Below, piece by piece: positions 1 to 11,400 of a DNA stretch of 64,000 nucleotides; position 1 is the stretch's first letter; each line of letters begins with the position of its first letter. The notes beneath the pieces were generated by a model, which was given only the letters and a program-made list of their open reading frames with translations, searched no databases and was not told where the DNA came from. The position numbers and the translations under genes were made by a program. The stretch is from Palaemon carinicauda. Taxonomy: Eukaryota > Arthropoda > Malacostraca > Decapoda > Palaemonidae. The DNA lies in assembly GCF_036898095.1 (NCBI RefSeq), contig NC_090736.1:12521184-12585183 (forward strand), in the 5' to 3' direction.

Positions 1-1436
1 CCTGCATCCTCTTTTAGCGGAAAGTCTTATTACCCTGTGGGGCTCTCCTGGGATCAACCTGTTTGCCACCCAGCAGTAGAGGAAGCTACTCATGTTCTGC
101 TCCCCTTGGGTGGTGTTCAAAGGTGCTTTCCAACACATATGGAATCACCTGGGTGCGTATGCCTTTCTGCTGTTTAGCCTGATCCGGACGGTAATCAACA
201 GTGTTGATTAAGCCAGTACTGATGACCTTGGTGGCTCCCAGATGGCCTAATGCCGAGTGGTATCCTGATTTTCTTGCTCTTCTGGTCGAGGTCTCAAGAG
301 AACAACTCCAGTGGCCCGCACTTCTCTGTCAGCCACATCTACAGAAGTACCACTAGGCGTGGAGGCCTTAGGTGTTCACTGCCAGAGGTTATCCAGCATC
401 TGAGCGAAAGGCTTTTTCTTGAGGCACCACGCAAGTGATATCTAGATACCTCCAGAGGTCCTGTACATCTGTCTATCAGGCTAACTGGGCCATCTTCTGT
501 GATTGGTGTTATAGAAGGGATATTTCTCCGGTCAGAGAAATTCTGTCTCAGATTACGGATTTCCTTGTTTTCCCTCCCCAGGAGAAGCGCCTCTCGGTTG
601 TGGTTATCAAAGGCTACCGCTCAGCCTCGAGTATGGTCTTCCGACTGAAGGGTATAGACCTTTCCATTTCCTGGAAGTTGTCTATGCTCGTGCGGAGCTT
701 CAAGTAGTCTTGTCCTCCCCTGAATCTCAGGCCCCCAGAGTGAGACGTAACTTTAGTCCTCAAGGCTCTTGCATATTCTTTATTCAAGCCTTTGAAGAGG
801 TTGTTAGACAAGGATCTGACTCTAAAGGATGTCATTTTGCTATCTTTAGCATCTGCAAAGAGGGTTAGCGAGTTGCACGGTCTCTCTTATTTAGCCACCC
901 ACGGTGAGGGGTAGAAGGAGGTTTTCTTTAGTTTTGTGCCTGACTTCATGGCCAAAACCCAGAACCTGGCAGTGCATATCCCCAAGTTCAAGTCCTTTTC
1001 CATCTCCTCTCTAAGTGAGGCATTGGGTGGTGATTGAGAGGAAATGCTCTTATGTCCCATGAGGGCTTTGTGGTGTTATCTGAGAAGGACCCAATACCTC
1101 AGGCCTGAGTGTTAAGAGACTTTGTGTTAGAACTTGTAGGTCCAAGGAAGAGGTGTCAAGGAACACGGTCTCTTTCGGGCTTTGTGAGATGATCTATAGA
1201 GTGTATGCCTTAACAGGTGAGAGGGACGAGGTACCAGCTTGGACCAGAGTTCTTGAAGTTGGGGGTATTAACCCCACTGTTGTCTTCAGAAAAAACCTGT
1301 CAGAGGGCCAAGTATTGAAAGCCAAAGTTTGGAAAAGACAGACCACTTCACGGTCTTGTACTTGCAAGAGTATACCTACAAAACCTTAGACACATCTGTG
1401 CTTGGACCTGTGGTGGCTGCTAAAGTATTTGTGTAA
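1..1436 (+). pseudogene. DIRS copy A: MT-like remnant and tyrosine recombinase pseudogene
   Basis: Bases 1-330 read as the MT-like region (LFATQQ, then FCSPW) in broken frames. From about 380 the frames resemble the copy B tyrosine recombinase: core-binding segment around 435-690, the KRVSELHG arginine motif near 850-880, and a C-terminus ending in a TAA at 1434-1436 after SVLGPVVAAKVFV. Several frameshifts and stops; not functional. Recombinase of this order resolves circular cDNA into the genome. Confidence 0.8.
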
Positions 1437-2286
1437 CCAGCTCATCTCCCACACGGGATAAAGATGCTTTTTGTCTATGGCAACGTGTAAATGTAAGTTT
1501 GGTGTTACTGGTAATATGACTTTCTCTTCTGTATTCTTCTATCCCCCTCTCAGGAACCAAGTGGTCGAAACTTTCTTTCTGGTTCGAACCTGAAGCTGGT
1601 AAGTTACACTTCAGAGTTCCATTATTTAGGTCTAAAGGAGTACAGTATCACTCCCATCTCCCTTTTATGAGGAAAGTGGTAGTGGATCTCATTCCAACCC
1701 ATTAATCATCATACAAGGTACTGTATATACTTCCAACTGATATCCCTTTTCGAGGGAAGGGGATCTCTAGTTTGATCAGGTACATGCTTGCATGTATGAT
1801 CCTGGTCCTATCAGCTTTTCATCACTATGAAAGTCAGGTAGGAGGTTGCTGGGGTCATCGCTTTGCTTGTGCATAGATCAAGCGATGATCACTGCCAAGG
1901 AAGAAAATGAACCATCCAATTTAAGTTCCAAGGGGACTTTCATCAAATCAGGCTGTATGTTACCCTAATTAAAGTATTAGGATTTGTTTGTTTCATATGA
2001 ATAAATTGCCAATTTTTAAAGTACGCAATTTGTATTTTTCAGTGCCATACAATCCTGAGCCCTTTAATTCAACTTCCCTCCTCAACCACCCCTCTAAGTC
2101 TTGGGTTGAAAGGTTAAAAGTGAAGTCTTTCCAGCTGGAAAGGGGGCGGGGCTACTTACCTCTCACCCTCACCAGCTGGATAACTGCTTGTCATCCAACT
2201 TACACAACCGACTCCATCTCGCACTGAATTCTTCTCTTTAGTTAAAGTACTCAGGTTTGTTACTAGAAAAAATAAAAATTTTATTT
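1437..2286 (+). repeat. DIRS copy A 3' noncoding region, ICR and right terminal repeat
   Basis: Bases 1437-1960 are noncoding and contain CCTTTTCGAGGGAAGG and CAGGTAC near 1779. Around 1965-2065 lies a degraded ICR: ATTAGGATTTGTTTG... followed by AATTTGTATTTTTCAG.... The right repeat follows to about 2286. The same 3' arrangement recurs in fragments G and I. Confidence 0.7.
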
Positions 2287-2341
2287 AATTTTTCATGCAG
2301 ATGATTATTCATTTCTATTTTCAGTTGAAGAGCTCTGCAGT

Positions 2342-2450
2342 ATGAGTAGAAGTTTATGGAGAGGGCTAAATGGAATTTTTCCAGTTTTAAAGCCACATGG
2401 TGTAACATCAGCTCAGTTATTGAACAATATCAAGGAAAAGCTGACTGAGG
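2342..2450 (+). CDS. TRUB1: TRUB1 coding exon with first visible Met
   Basis: The acceptor TTTCTATTTTCAG ends at 2324. The frame is open from 2325, and the first Met is at 2342. It encodes residues 1-36, including the GIFPVLKPHGVTSAQLL motif that opens the TruB catalytic domain. The donor GTGAGT follows at 2451, phase 1. Residues 2327-2341 also read in frame (EELCS), so this may be an internal exon of a longer protein. Confidence 0.85.
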
Positions 2451-5400
2451 GTGAGTATTTAGAAGGTAAAAAATACCTGGAATATTCTTAATACCAAATT
2501 AAAAATCGTCCTGGATTAAATCATTATAAATAAAGATATCAGTAGTTGCCGGTTGTAAATATTAGATAATAGTAAATAAATTAATGTATTTTTTGTATGT
2601 ATTCTTGAGGTTTAAATGTTTTTTTCACAAGTACAGAATGATCTCTTTTACTTTACTACCAGTTTTGTGTTGATTCTTCTATTCATATTATTTCAACAAT
2701 GGTTTCTCTCAAATTTTACAATGCTGTGGATTTTAGTTATCCTCAAATTAGCTACAGTTGCAGTATTATCATCTTTGCTTCATATATTACTGAATAATGA
2801 TTGTTAAATATATAAGCTGGTTTTGTTATTTGACAATAGTTATTGTAAGGGTAGAAAAAGATGAATTTTTAGGGCAAGGTTAGGTAATTTTCCCCCAAAT
2901 TTAATTTTTATTCCTACTGTCTCTGAGATTTGCATATACTGTACTGTAATCCTTTACTTTTCTTCTAGAGTTCTGTTCTGGTGATAAGTCTACAATAAAA
3001 ATGGGACATGGTGGAATATTGGACTCAACTGCCACAGGTGTCTTGGGTAGGTATTATTATAAATATTATTTAATTGTTTATTTTATATAGCAGTGAATAA
3101 ATTCATAAATACAGTAATATATAAGGAGTGATTAGTGATAAGGATGTTTTGAAGGACAATTTTATGTGTGTGTGCTAAGTGGTCCCTAAAGACTACTGTT
3201 AAAGGCTTGAACAGAGAATCTAATATGACATAGAATACCAAATAAAAAATATTAACCCTGGTTCAAGGTCAGTGTATGAACATGCAAAGCATGAACTCGG
3301 GTATCACAAGGAAGAATCACATGTCTTGCTTTCTTTCACGTGTCTAGGGAGGTGGAAAAGTCTTGTGGACCACACAGCACCTTCTAAAAATATATTTGTT
3401 CCGTAACCGAAATACAAACCACGCTATTTACATAGGGTTTACCTTTTAGCGCAGCTGAAATGACGAGCCAATAGTTTTAACGAGGGTTAATTACCCCCGC
3501 GCTAGTTAGCGGGGGGTGGGGAAGGGTAGCTTGCTACCCCTCCCCCCTCCACACACCGGTGACTTGCTTCACTTCACTTTTGGCTCGGCGGTGATCAGAC
3601 GTGTCTGCTCATCGTCCTCGTGACAGCCTTTAATTTTCTGCTTTTTCTTTACAGCGTGTGTGTTGGTTGGAAGTTGACCTTCATTATTATTTCTTTACAA
3701 TGCGTACATGCCCTGGAGTTGCCGGTCGTCCTTGTGGGACTTTCATGTCGGACGTAACTTCGGACCCGCACACCCTTTGCCCTCAATGTCGGGGCCGACG
3801 GTGTGACCAGGAGAACATGTGCCGTGAGTGCAGGGAGTGGTCTGCCTCCCAGTGGGAGAGGTTTGGCCGTCAGCGTAAGAAGAAGTCCAGGAGAGACCGG
3901 TCTCCTTCGGGGTTAGCCTTGAAGGAGGAAGGTTCTCGGGACTCTTCTTCCGCCGCCCAACCATCCTCCGAAGCTCCCCCTCGTCCGCCTCCTAAGGAGA
4001 GTCGGCCGAGTGGTAGCACAGGCCCTAGTTTTGTTTCCCGACCTTGGGTGGGGGGAGAGGGCGTCGCCTCCCATAGCGAGGCTGTTCCCCCTCCTCCTCC
4101 GGGGGAGGTTATTGATAATGCCTTAACCAATGATGATCTTTTGCAGATTTGGTCGTCCCTGGGGCTTAAGGGCTTGCCCTCCAGGGTCGCCTTTATTGAC
4201 CTTGTCTCGTTGGGGACCGCTGTTAAGCAGTCGCCGGCGGTAGCAGAGGTAGACCCTCTGTCTATTGTCGACGTCGTGGTGACAGAGGCCTCCGACGTGG
4301 CTGGGCAATCCTCCGCAGGTGCTGTTGCGGATGATGGTGCTAAAGGCTCTCCTCCCCCTTCCGTACATCCTTCGAAGGGGGAAGTGAGTCCTTCGGTCTC
4401 TGCTGCTGCTCAGCTTCCTTCTGAGGGAAGTGCTTTGACGGAGACTCCCCTTCGGAGGACCGATGGTCCCGACGATCTCCCCCAAGCCGCCTCCGCCGTA
4501 AGGCTCACCGTCCGCTACGCCACAAGGGCCTCCCTTCCCCTTACAAGGGGGTTAAGAGGCGTCTTTTTGGGTCTTCTTCCTCCGAGGGGGACTCTCCTCG
4601 TCAGCCTCAACCTACAGCTCCGTCTTCCTTAGACCTCTCTGCAGACCGTTCACCAACTCCTGCCAGATCTTCGCCTTCTGGAGAACTCGTCACCCGACGG
4701 GCAACGGTCCCTTCGGGGCTAAGGGATCCTTCCCTTCCATGAGCAGTGCTAGCGCACAGGCGCTCTCCTGCTCGTCAGCGCTCTCCTGCTCGCCAGCGCT
4801 CTCCTGATCGTCAGCGCTCTCCTGCTCGTCAAGACTCTCCTGCTCGCCGACGCTCACCTGCTCGTCGGCACTCTCCTGATGTTCGCCCTCCTCGCCAGCG
4901 CTCTCCTGCTCGTCAGCTCTCTTCTGAGCGTCAGCGCTTATTTGAGGACCATCGCCCTACGGTCTCTGACCATCCTACAGTTCCTGCTGAGCTTCCTGCT
5001 CACCATCTGTCTGATCCTGTGGCTATGCAACATCGTTCTGCGCGTGTGTCAAAAGCACATGTTCGCCAACGCGCCAGCGATCTTCCAGTTCCTGCTCGTG
5101 AACGCGCCGCGCCACCTGTCCTTTCACAGGACACGCGTCGACCTTCTGCTCGCCAGCGATCTCCTGCTCGCCAGCGATCTCCTGCTCGCCAGCGATCACC
5201 TACGCGCCAGCGATCACCTGCTCGCCAGCGTTCACCTGCTCGCCAGCGCGCACAGGCGGTTTTAGTATCGCCTATTTACCAGCGTTCTCCCACGCGTCAA
5301 CGATCGCCTACGCGCCAGCATTCACCTGCTCGCCAGCATTCACCTGCTCGTCAGCGCGCACAGGCGATTTTAGTATCGCCTATTCAACAGCGTTCTACGC

Positions 5401-8400
5401 GTCAGCACTCACCTGTCTCTCGGCGATCTCCGGACCGCCAGCGTGTGTTACAGCCGGTGCGCCAACGTTCTCCAACACTTCTGAAAGAACATGGTTCGCC
5501 AGCTACAAGCTCGCCATCGCGCGATCGCTCACCTGCGCATGCTGCTCGCCAACGCGTCGCCATCGCCAACCTGCGCGTCAGCGCTCACCAGCTCATCATC
5601 GATCGCCTGTGGATCTACATCGCCAGCGGTCTTCCTCACCCACGCGGCAGCGCATTTCCTCGCCGTCGCGCCAACGCTTGCGTTCGCCGCCTCGGACACG
5701 CGTTCATTCACCTGCCCACCCTCGCGCCCACTCGCCTGCGCGCCCGCTCGCCTGCGCGATCATTCGCCTGCGCGCCCGCGCGATCGCTCGCCCGGGCTCA
5801 CGCGCGACCATTCGCCCTCGCGCGACCATTGTTCGCGGCGAATTCTGCAGCCGGTGGTAGCAGCAGGAACGCGTGTTCCTAGACGACGCTCGGGATCGCC
5901 TCCACCCAAACACAGGTTGGTAGTGCAGGACGAGGAGAGGTTAGTACATCATTCTTCCCCACCTTCTTTTCAGGCAGGTACCGTGGTGTCCACTCCAAAG
6001 GATCGCCCGATCCCTTTCCCTTTAGCGAGGATTTCGGACTCTGTGCCCTTGGAGCAACAGACTTGGTTTGGTCCCCTGGCACGGGCGTTAGTGAGGGTTA
6101 TGAAACCAGCACTCGCCGACCAGGGTAACAAACCAACGGCTGTCTCTCCTACGCTGAAGAGAAAGAGAGGAGTGGACATCGTGGTGACTTCCCCCAGGGC
6201 GAAGTTGGGTCCCAAGAGGTCGGTCGCCAAGGTCCCTTCTCCTGCACGAGTGCTTTCTCCTTCTCCCGTGGACGAGGCCTTTCCGTCCTCAGGTGAGTCC
6301 AGTGGGGCGGTAGTCTTCCCCTCGGCACCAGGGGGGGAGACTTCGCTTCATGCAGGAGAATCGTCTTGTGAGGAAGGGGCCCCTCGAACCTCATTGTTGG
6401 GATCCTGTATCCCTCCCAGGAGGGAATCCAAGGACTCCAAGACCATCCCTAAATCCTCTGCAAGGATTCGTCAGGAACCCACGACTACCCGGGGGAATGT
6501 CCACATGTCACCCCAGGAAGAGATCCCTGGGGCAGGAGACTTAGCTGCCAGCCCGCAGGGAGGAGAACAGCAAGAATCCGAACATGCCTTCTGGCAGGTC
6601 CTAAGCCTGATAAGGCAACTTAACGGGCTTATGGATCCAGTCATCGCCCCCCGTGAAGGCAAAGACACGATCTTGGATGAAGTGTTTGACGTTCGGAAGG
6701 TCCCTAAGACCAGTGCGGCTCTGCCCTGGTCTCGGGGTCTGAAGAGTGCCAGAGCTAGGGCCAACGCTCAGCTCGCACTTCTTGCCTCCTCCAGTCGTTC
6801 CACTGCCGGGAACAAGTTCATCCCTCCTCCTCGTCTTCAGCAGAGGAGGTATTTCGAGATCCTGGGTAAGCACAACCTCGCTCTTCCTCTCCATCACTCT
6901 GTGGAGGAGCTGGCGAAGGGAGTTCCCCTTGAGAAGCTCTCTGCCCGGCAGGTGTCGTTCCCGGCGGCAGAGATCCTTAGCCACGAGAAGGTCGCTAAGT
7001 GTGCCATGCAGGCCACTTCGTGGCTGGACTTTTGGCTAGGATCTCTGGGCATCCTATTGCGATCGGAGGACTTGTCCAAGGAGACCAATAGGAAGGCCCT
7101 GGAGACTTTCTTGCTCTCGGGCACCCGCTCCATCGAGTTTTTGGCGCACCAGGTTACCACCCTGTGGGCCAACTCGGTGTTGAAGCGTCGCGATGCTGTG
7201 TCCGAGAGATTCCATCCGAAGGTCCCCGCCGTGAATGTGTGTAGGCTCCGACATGCTTCCCTTCTGGGGGAGAACCTGTTTGAGCCTCAAGACATGGAGC
7301 GAACGGCTGAGAGGTGGAGGAAATCCAGCACGGACTCCCTCCTCCATAGGGCCCTTACAACTCGGCCCTATAAGCCTCCAGCCCCGCCACAACAGCAGCA
7401 ACAGCCTCGTAAGGCTCCCAAACAGGCACCGGCAGTTAAGAAGGTGGTGTCTAAGCCCCAGCCCTTTCCAGCCAAGGTCAAGAGGGGCGGTAAGTCCTCC
7501 AGGGGAGGCAAGACTCCTAGGGGTGGCGGCCACGGCCGCAAGCCCCTGCGTGTCCACCTGTGGGGGGATGCCTTCAGCGTTGCGTCCGCAGGTGGCAGCA
7601 ACACGGGGCCGATGCTTGGACGGTCTCAGTGATCGGCCAAGGCTATCGCGTCCCGTTCACAACATCTCAACCTCCCCTGACAGCGAATCCAGTGTCGTTG
7701 AGCTCCTATGCCACGGGATCGGCAAAGGGGCTAGCCCTTCAGGCTGAAGTCGAGACCATTCTCGAGAAGGGTGCTCTCCAGGAGGTCGTGGACGGCTCCC
7801 CAGCCTTCTTCAGTCGACTCTTTCTTGTAGAGAAGGCTACTGGAGGCTGGAGACCCGTCATCGATCTCTCAGCTCTGAACAGGTTTGTCAAGCAAACCCG
7901 GTTCAGCATGGAGACAGCAGACACGGTCAGACTTGCGGTGAGACCACAAGACTTCATGTGCACACTGGATCTAAAGGACGCGTACTTCCAGATCTCAATC
8001 CATCCGTCTTCCAGGAAGTACCTGAGATTTTGCCTAGACAACAAGATCTACCAGTTCAAGGTGCTGTGTTTCGGTCTCTCCACAGCTCCTCAGGTGTTCA
8101 CCAGAGTGTTCACCCTGATTTCATCTTGGGCGCACAGGAACGGCATTCGTCTCCTTCGTTATCTGGACGATTGGCTGATCCTAGCAGACTCGGAGTCGAC
8201 CCTTCTTCGGCACCGAGACAGGCTTCTGGATCTTTGCCAGGATCTGGGGATCGTGGTAAACCTCGAGAAGTCCTCTCTGCAGCCGTCCCAACGACTGGTT
8301 TATCTAGGCATGCTAATAGACACCAATCTCCACAAAGCCTTTCCATCAGACGACCGGATAGCAAGACTGAGGAGGGTGGCGGAACCCTTCCTCAGGCGAA

Positions 8401-11400
8401 AAGAACTCCCCGCCCAATTGTGGTTGCGTCTCTTAGGTCACCTATCCTCCCTGGCCCGTCTGGTTCCAAACAGCCGCCTCAGGATGAGATCCCTTCAATG
8501 GCGGCTCAAGTCCCGGTGGAATCAAGGATCCGATTCCCCGGACATTCTGATCCCAATGGGGTCTCTGGAACAGACGGACTTGCGGTGGTGGCTGGTCGAT
8601 GAGAACCTACGGAAGGGAGTGAGTCTTCTCGTCCTCCCCCCGGAATTGACTCTGTTTTCGGACGCGTCAAAAGAAGGGTGGGGGGCGCACGTTCTGAACC
8701 AGAGGGCCTCAGGCCTTTGGTCAGAATCAGAAAAGTGCCTACACATTAACCTGATAGAATTGAAGGCCGTCTTTCTGGCTCTTCAGCAGTTCTAACGGTC
8801 CCTGGCGGGTCACTCCGTGGTGGTGATGAGCGACAACACCACGGTAGTGGCTTATATCAACAAGCAGGGAGGCACTTTTTTGCAACAGCTATCCCATCTT
8901 GCAGTAGAGACTCTGAGGTGGACCGAAACCCACTCGATAACACTATCAGCTCGCTTCATTCCTGGCAAGAGGAATGTGCTCGCCGACAGTCTGAGCAGGG
9001 CTTCGCAGATAGTGAGTACCGAGTGGTCTTTGGATCCTCAGATAGCCAACAAAGTCCTGACTTTGTGGGGTTCCCCGACTGTGGACTTGTTCGCGACAGC
9101 CTTGAACTTCAAGCTGCCCCTGTACTGCTCCCCAGTCCCGGACCCCAAGGCACTCTGGCAAAATGCTTTCCAGCAACGGTGGGACAACATCGACGTGTAC
9201 GCCTTCCCACCGTTCTGTCTGATGAGAAGGGTGCTCAACAGGACCAGACTATCGGTCAACTGTTCGATGACTCTGGTAGCTCCGCTATGGCATCACGCGG
9301 AATGGTTTCCGGACCTTCTGCAGCTCCTGACGGAACTCCCGAGGGAGCTTCCTCCACGACACGAGCTTCTCAGGCAACCCCACTCCGGCGTCCCTCACAG
9401 GGCCGTAGCCTCGCTTCGGCTTCACGCCTGGAGACTATCCAGCGTCTCCTTGCGGAGAGAGGCTTTTCGCAACAGGTTGCGGAGAGAATGTCTCGGCACC
9501 TGCGAAGGTCCTCTGAGGGAGTCTACCAAGCAAAGTGGAGAGTCTTTTGTGGTTGGTGTCGTGGAAGGGGTATCTCTCCACTCGATGCCACTATTCCAGC
9601 AATAGCGGACTTCCTCGTGTATCTGCGGGAAGAAATGCGCCTTTCTGTCTCGGCAGTGAAAGGCTATCGCTCAGCCTTAAGCTTAGCCTTCAGATTGAAG
9701 GGCGTGGATATTTCTTCATCGCTGGAACTCTCTTTACTCATACGTAGCTATGAGCTTACCTGCCCCCAGTCGGAAGTGAGACCCCCTCCTTGGAACGTGG
9801 TTCAAGTCCTCAGGTCTCTTAAGAGACCTCCCTTCGAGCCATTACGCCAGGCCTCTGATCGCCACCTGTCTTGGAAGACGGCTTTCCTACTCGCCTTGGC
9901 TTCGGCCAAGCGGGTTAGTGAACTTCATGGTCTCTCGTACGACATCGCCCATTCAAGGGGATGGGGGGAGGTAACGTTCAGGTTCGTCCCTGAGTTTGTT
10001 GCCAAGACTCAGAATCCTGAAGTGCCGGATCCTCGGTTCGACTCTTTCAGGATCGCGAGTCTCCGTTCTGTAACAAGCGACCTAGACCAGCTGCTACTAT
10101 GTCCAGTGAGGTGTCTGAGGCACTACTTGAAGAGAACGGCTGCAGTCCGTCCTCAAGTGCGAGCTTTGTTTGTGAGCACAGGCAGGACTAAGAGAAGGGT
10201 CACCAGGAACACCATCTCAGCTTGGATTCGAAGGGTTATCCACCATGCCCTGAATCCTGACCCTCCTCCGTCACGTCGCCCTCGGGCCCACGATGTCAGG
10301 GGTATTGCTACATCCCTGGCCTTCAAGAGAAACTTCTCTGTGACGCAGGTACTTCAAGCTGGGGTCTGGAAGCGTAAAACGACCTTCACAGCCCACTACC
10401 TGCAAGACGTGACCCACAGGAGCCTCGATACGTTTTCTATCGGCCCTGTGGTGGCTGCACAACAGCTGGTCTAACCTCAGGCTTCTTTTTGGACAAGTAG
10501 CAGTAGGTTGAGGGCGTTGTTACCCGGTCTTAGTCTGCGTGAATGAAAGAGTATGTCTGCCCCTTACTTCTTTCTTCATTCTCCCCTCTCTTGGGGAAGC
10601 AGCATCCTGGCCCTCGCATAGCTGACCTCGACCTCTGCAGGTAACCCATGCTTCTTTGTGCTCCTAGTATTAAGCTTAATACTGTTGCGTCTCCCATACC
10701 CTGACGAGGTGGTATTGGGAACGTCCTATCCTAGAATTCCTATCTGAAAGTCTCAAGGTCAACTGCATAGGACGAGTCACTCTCTCCTCCTCACACTGCT
10801 TATGTAGGCCACTCGTTCCTAGCGATGCTAGGAACTTGTGAGGTACAGGGGCTCCCTCTCTCTAGTGCTGCTCACTGAGGGATCGAGCCCCCGGGCAAGC
10901 CGAAGTCAGTAAGGCTGGGGACTTTCCACCCTTCCTAAGGGGTAAGTCACCCTATGTAAATAGCGTGGTTTGTATTTCGGTTACGGAACAAATGACATTC
11001 GAAGATAATTTGTATTTTTCCTAACCATACAAACCTTAGCTATTTACACATATGTGCCTGCCATCCCTGATCCCCAAGTCAAGTCCTACCTCTAAGTGAA
11101 GTGGAGCAAGTCACCGGTGTGTGGAGGGGGGAGGGGTAGCAAGCTACCCTTCCCCACCCCCCGCTAACTAGCGCGGGGGTAATTAACCCTCGTTAAAACT
11201 ATTGGCTCGTCATTTCAGCTGCGCTAAAAGGTAAACCCTATGTAAATAGCTAAGGTTTGTATGGTTAGGAAAAATACAAATTATCTTCGAATTTGTTATA
11301 TTTTTTTTCAAAACCTTTTGGTATTATGTTACTGCATGGTTCCCAAGGACTAATACCAGACCAACACCAAAGTAGACTTGTGTACTACAGAGGTCATATA

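Larger units (their letters stand above)
1..2286 (+). mobile_element. DIRS copy A, subfamily I, right part only
   Basis: Decayed DIRS retrotransposon running off the left edge. It keeps the end of the methyltransferase-like region, the tyrosine recombinase, the 3' noncoding tail and the right terminus. It matches copy B region by region, but with many stops and CpG decay. The right end (GGTTTGTTACTAGAAAAAAT...) lies about 40 nt upstream of the first TRUB1 acceptor in the window. Confidence 0.85.
3394..11292 (+). mobile_element. DIRS copy B, subfamily I, nearly complete young copy
   Basis: A 7.9-kb element with all expected parts in order: left inverted repeat (3394-3567), gag-like ORF1, RT/RNase H/MT-like ORF, tyrosine recombinase, 3' noncoding region, ICR (10949-11048) and right inverted repeat (11106-11292). 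The inner 145 nt of the two terminal repeats (3423-3567 and 11106-11250) are identical in reverse complement by eye. ORF1 has frameshifts and the RNase H has one nonsense codon, so it is not autonomous as written, but it is the least damaged copy. It lies in TRUB1 intron 2 in the same orientation as the gene. Confidence 0.93.

Noticed and set aside
4123..4485. Open frames on the minus strand of copy B
   Set aside because: They mirror the GC-rich coding strand of ORF1 and have no motif of their own.
4758..5560. Regular short repeats suggesting a CRISPR-like or satellite array
   Set aside because: Units are contiguous, degenerate, without spacers, and translate in frame as RSPARQ inside a gag-like ORF.
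4746..5882. Host SR-type splicing factor suggested by the Arg-Ser-Pro-rich frame
   Set aside because: It lies inside DIRS copy B between the cysteine module and the RT frame, with no RRM domain, and its downstream continuation is element-specific.
8918..9400. N-terminal 150 codons of the copy B recombinase frame as a separate domain
   Set aside because: They overlap the conserved MT-like region in another frame and are low-complexity; more likely a shadow, although the overlap itself is normal for DIRS.
3394..11292. Integrated virus or Ginger/Polinton-type element
   Set aside because: RT plus RNase H plus tyrosine recombinase with inverted repeats and an ICR identifies a DIRS retrotransposon; no viral capsid, protease or DDE integrase is present.
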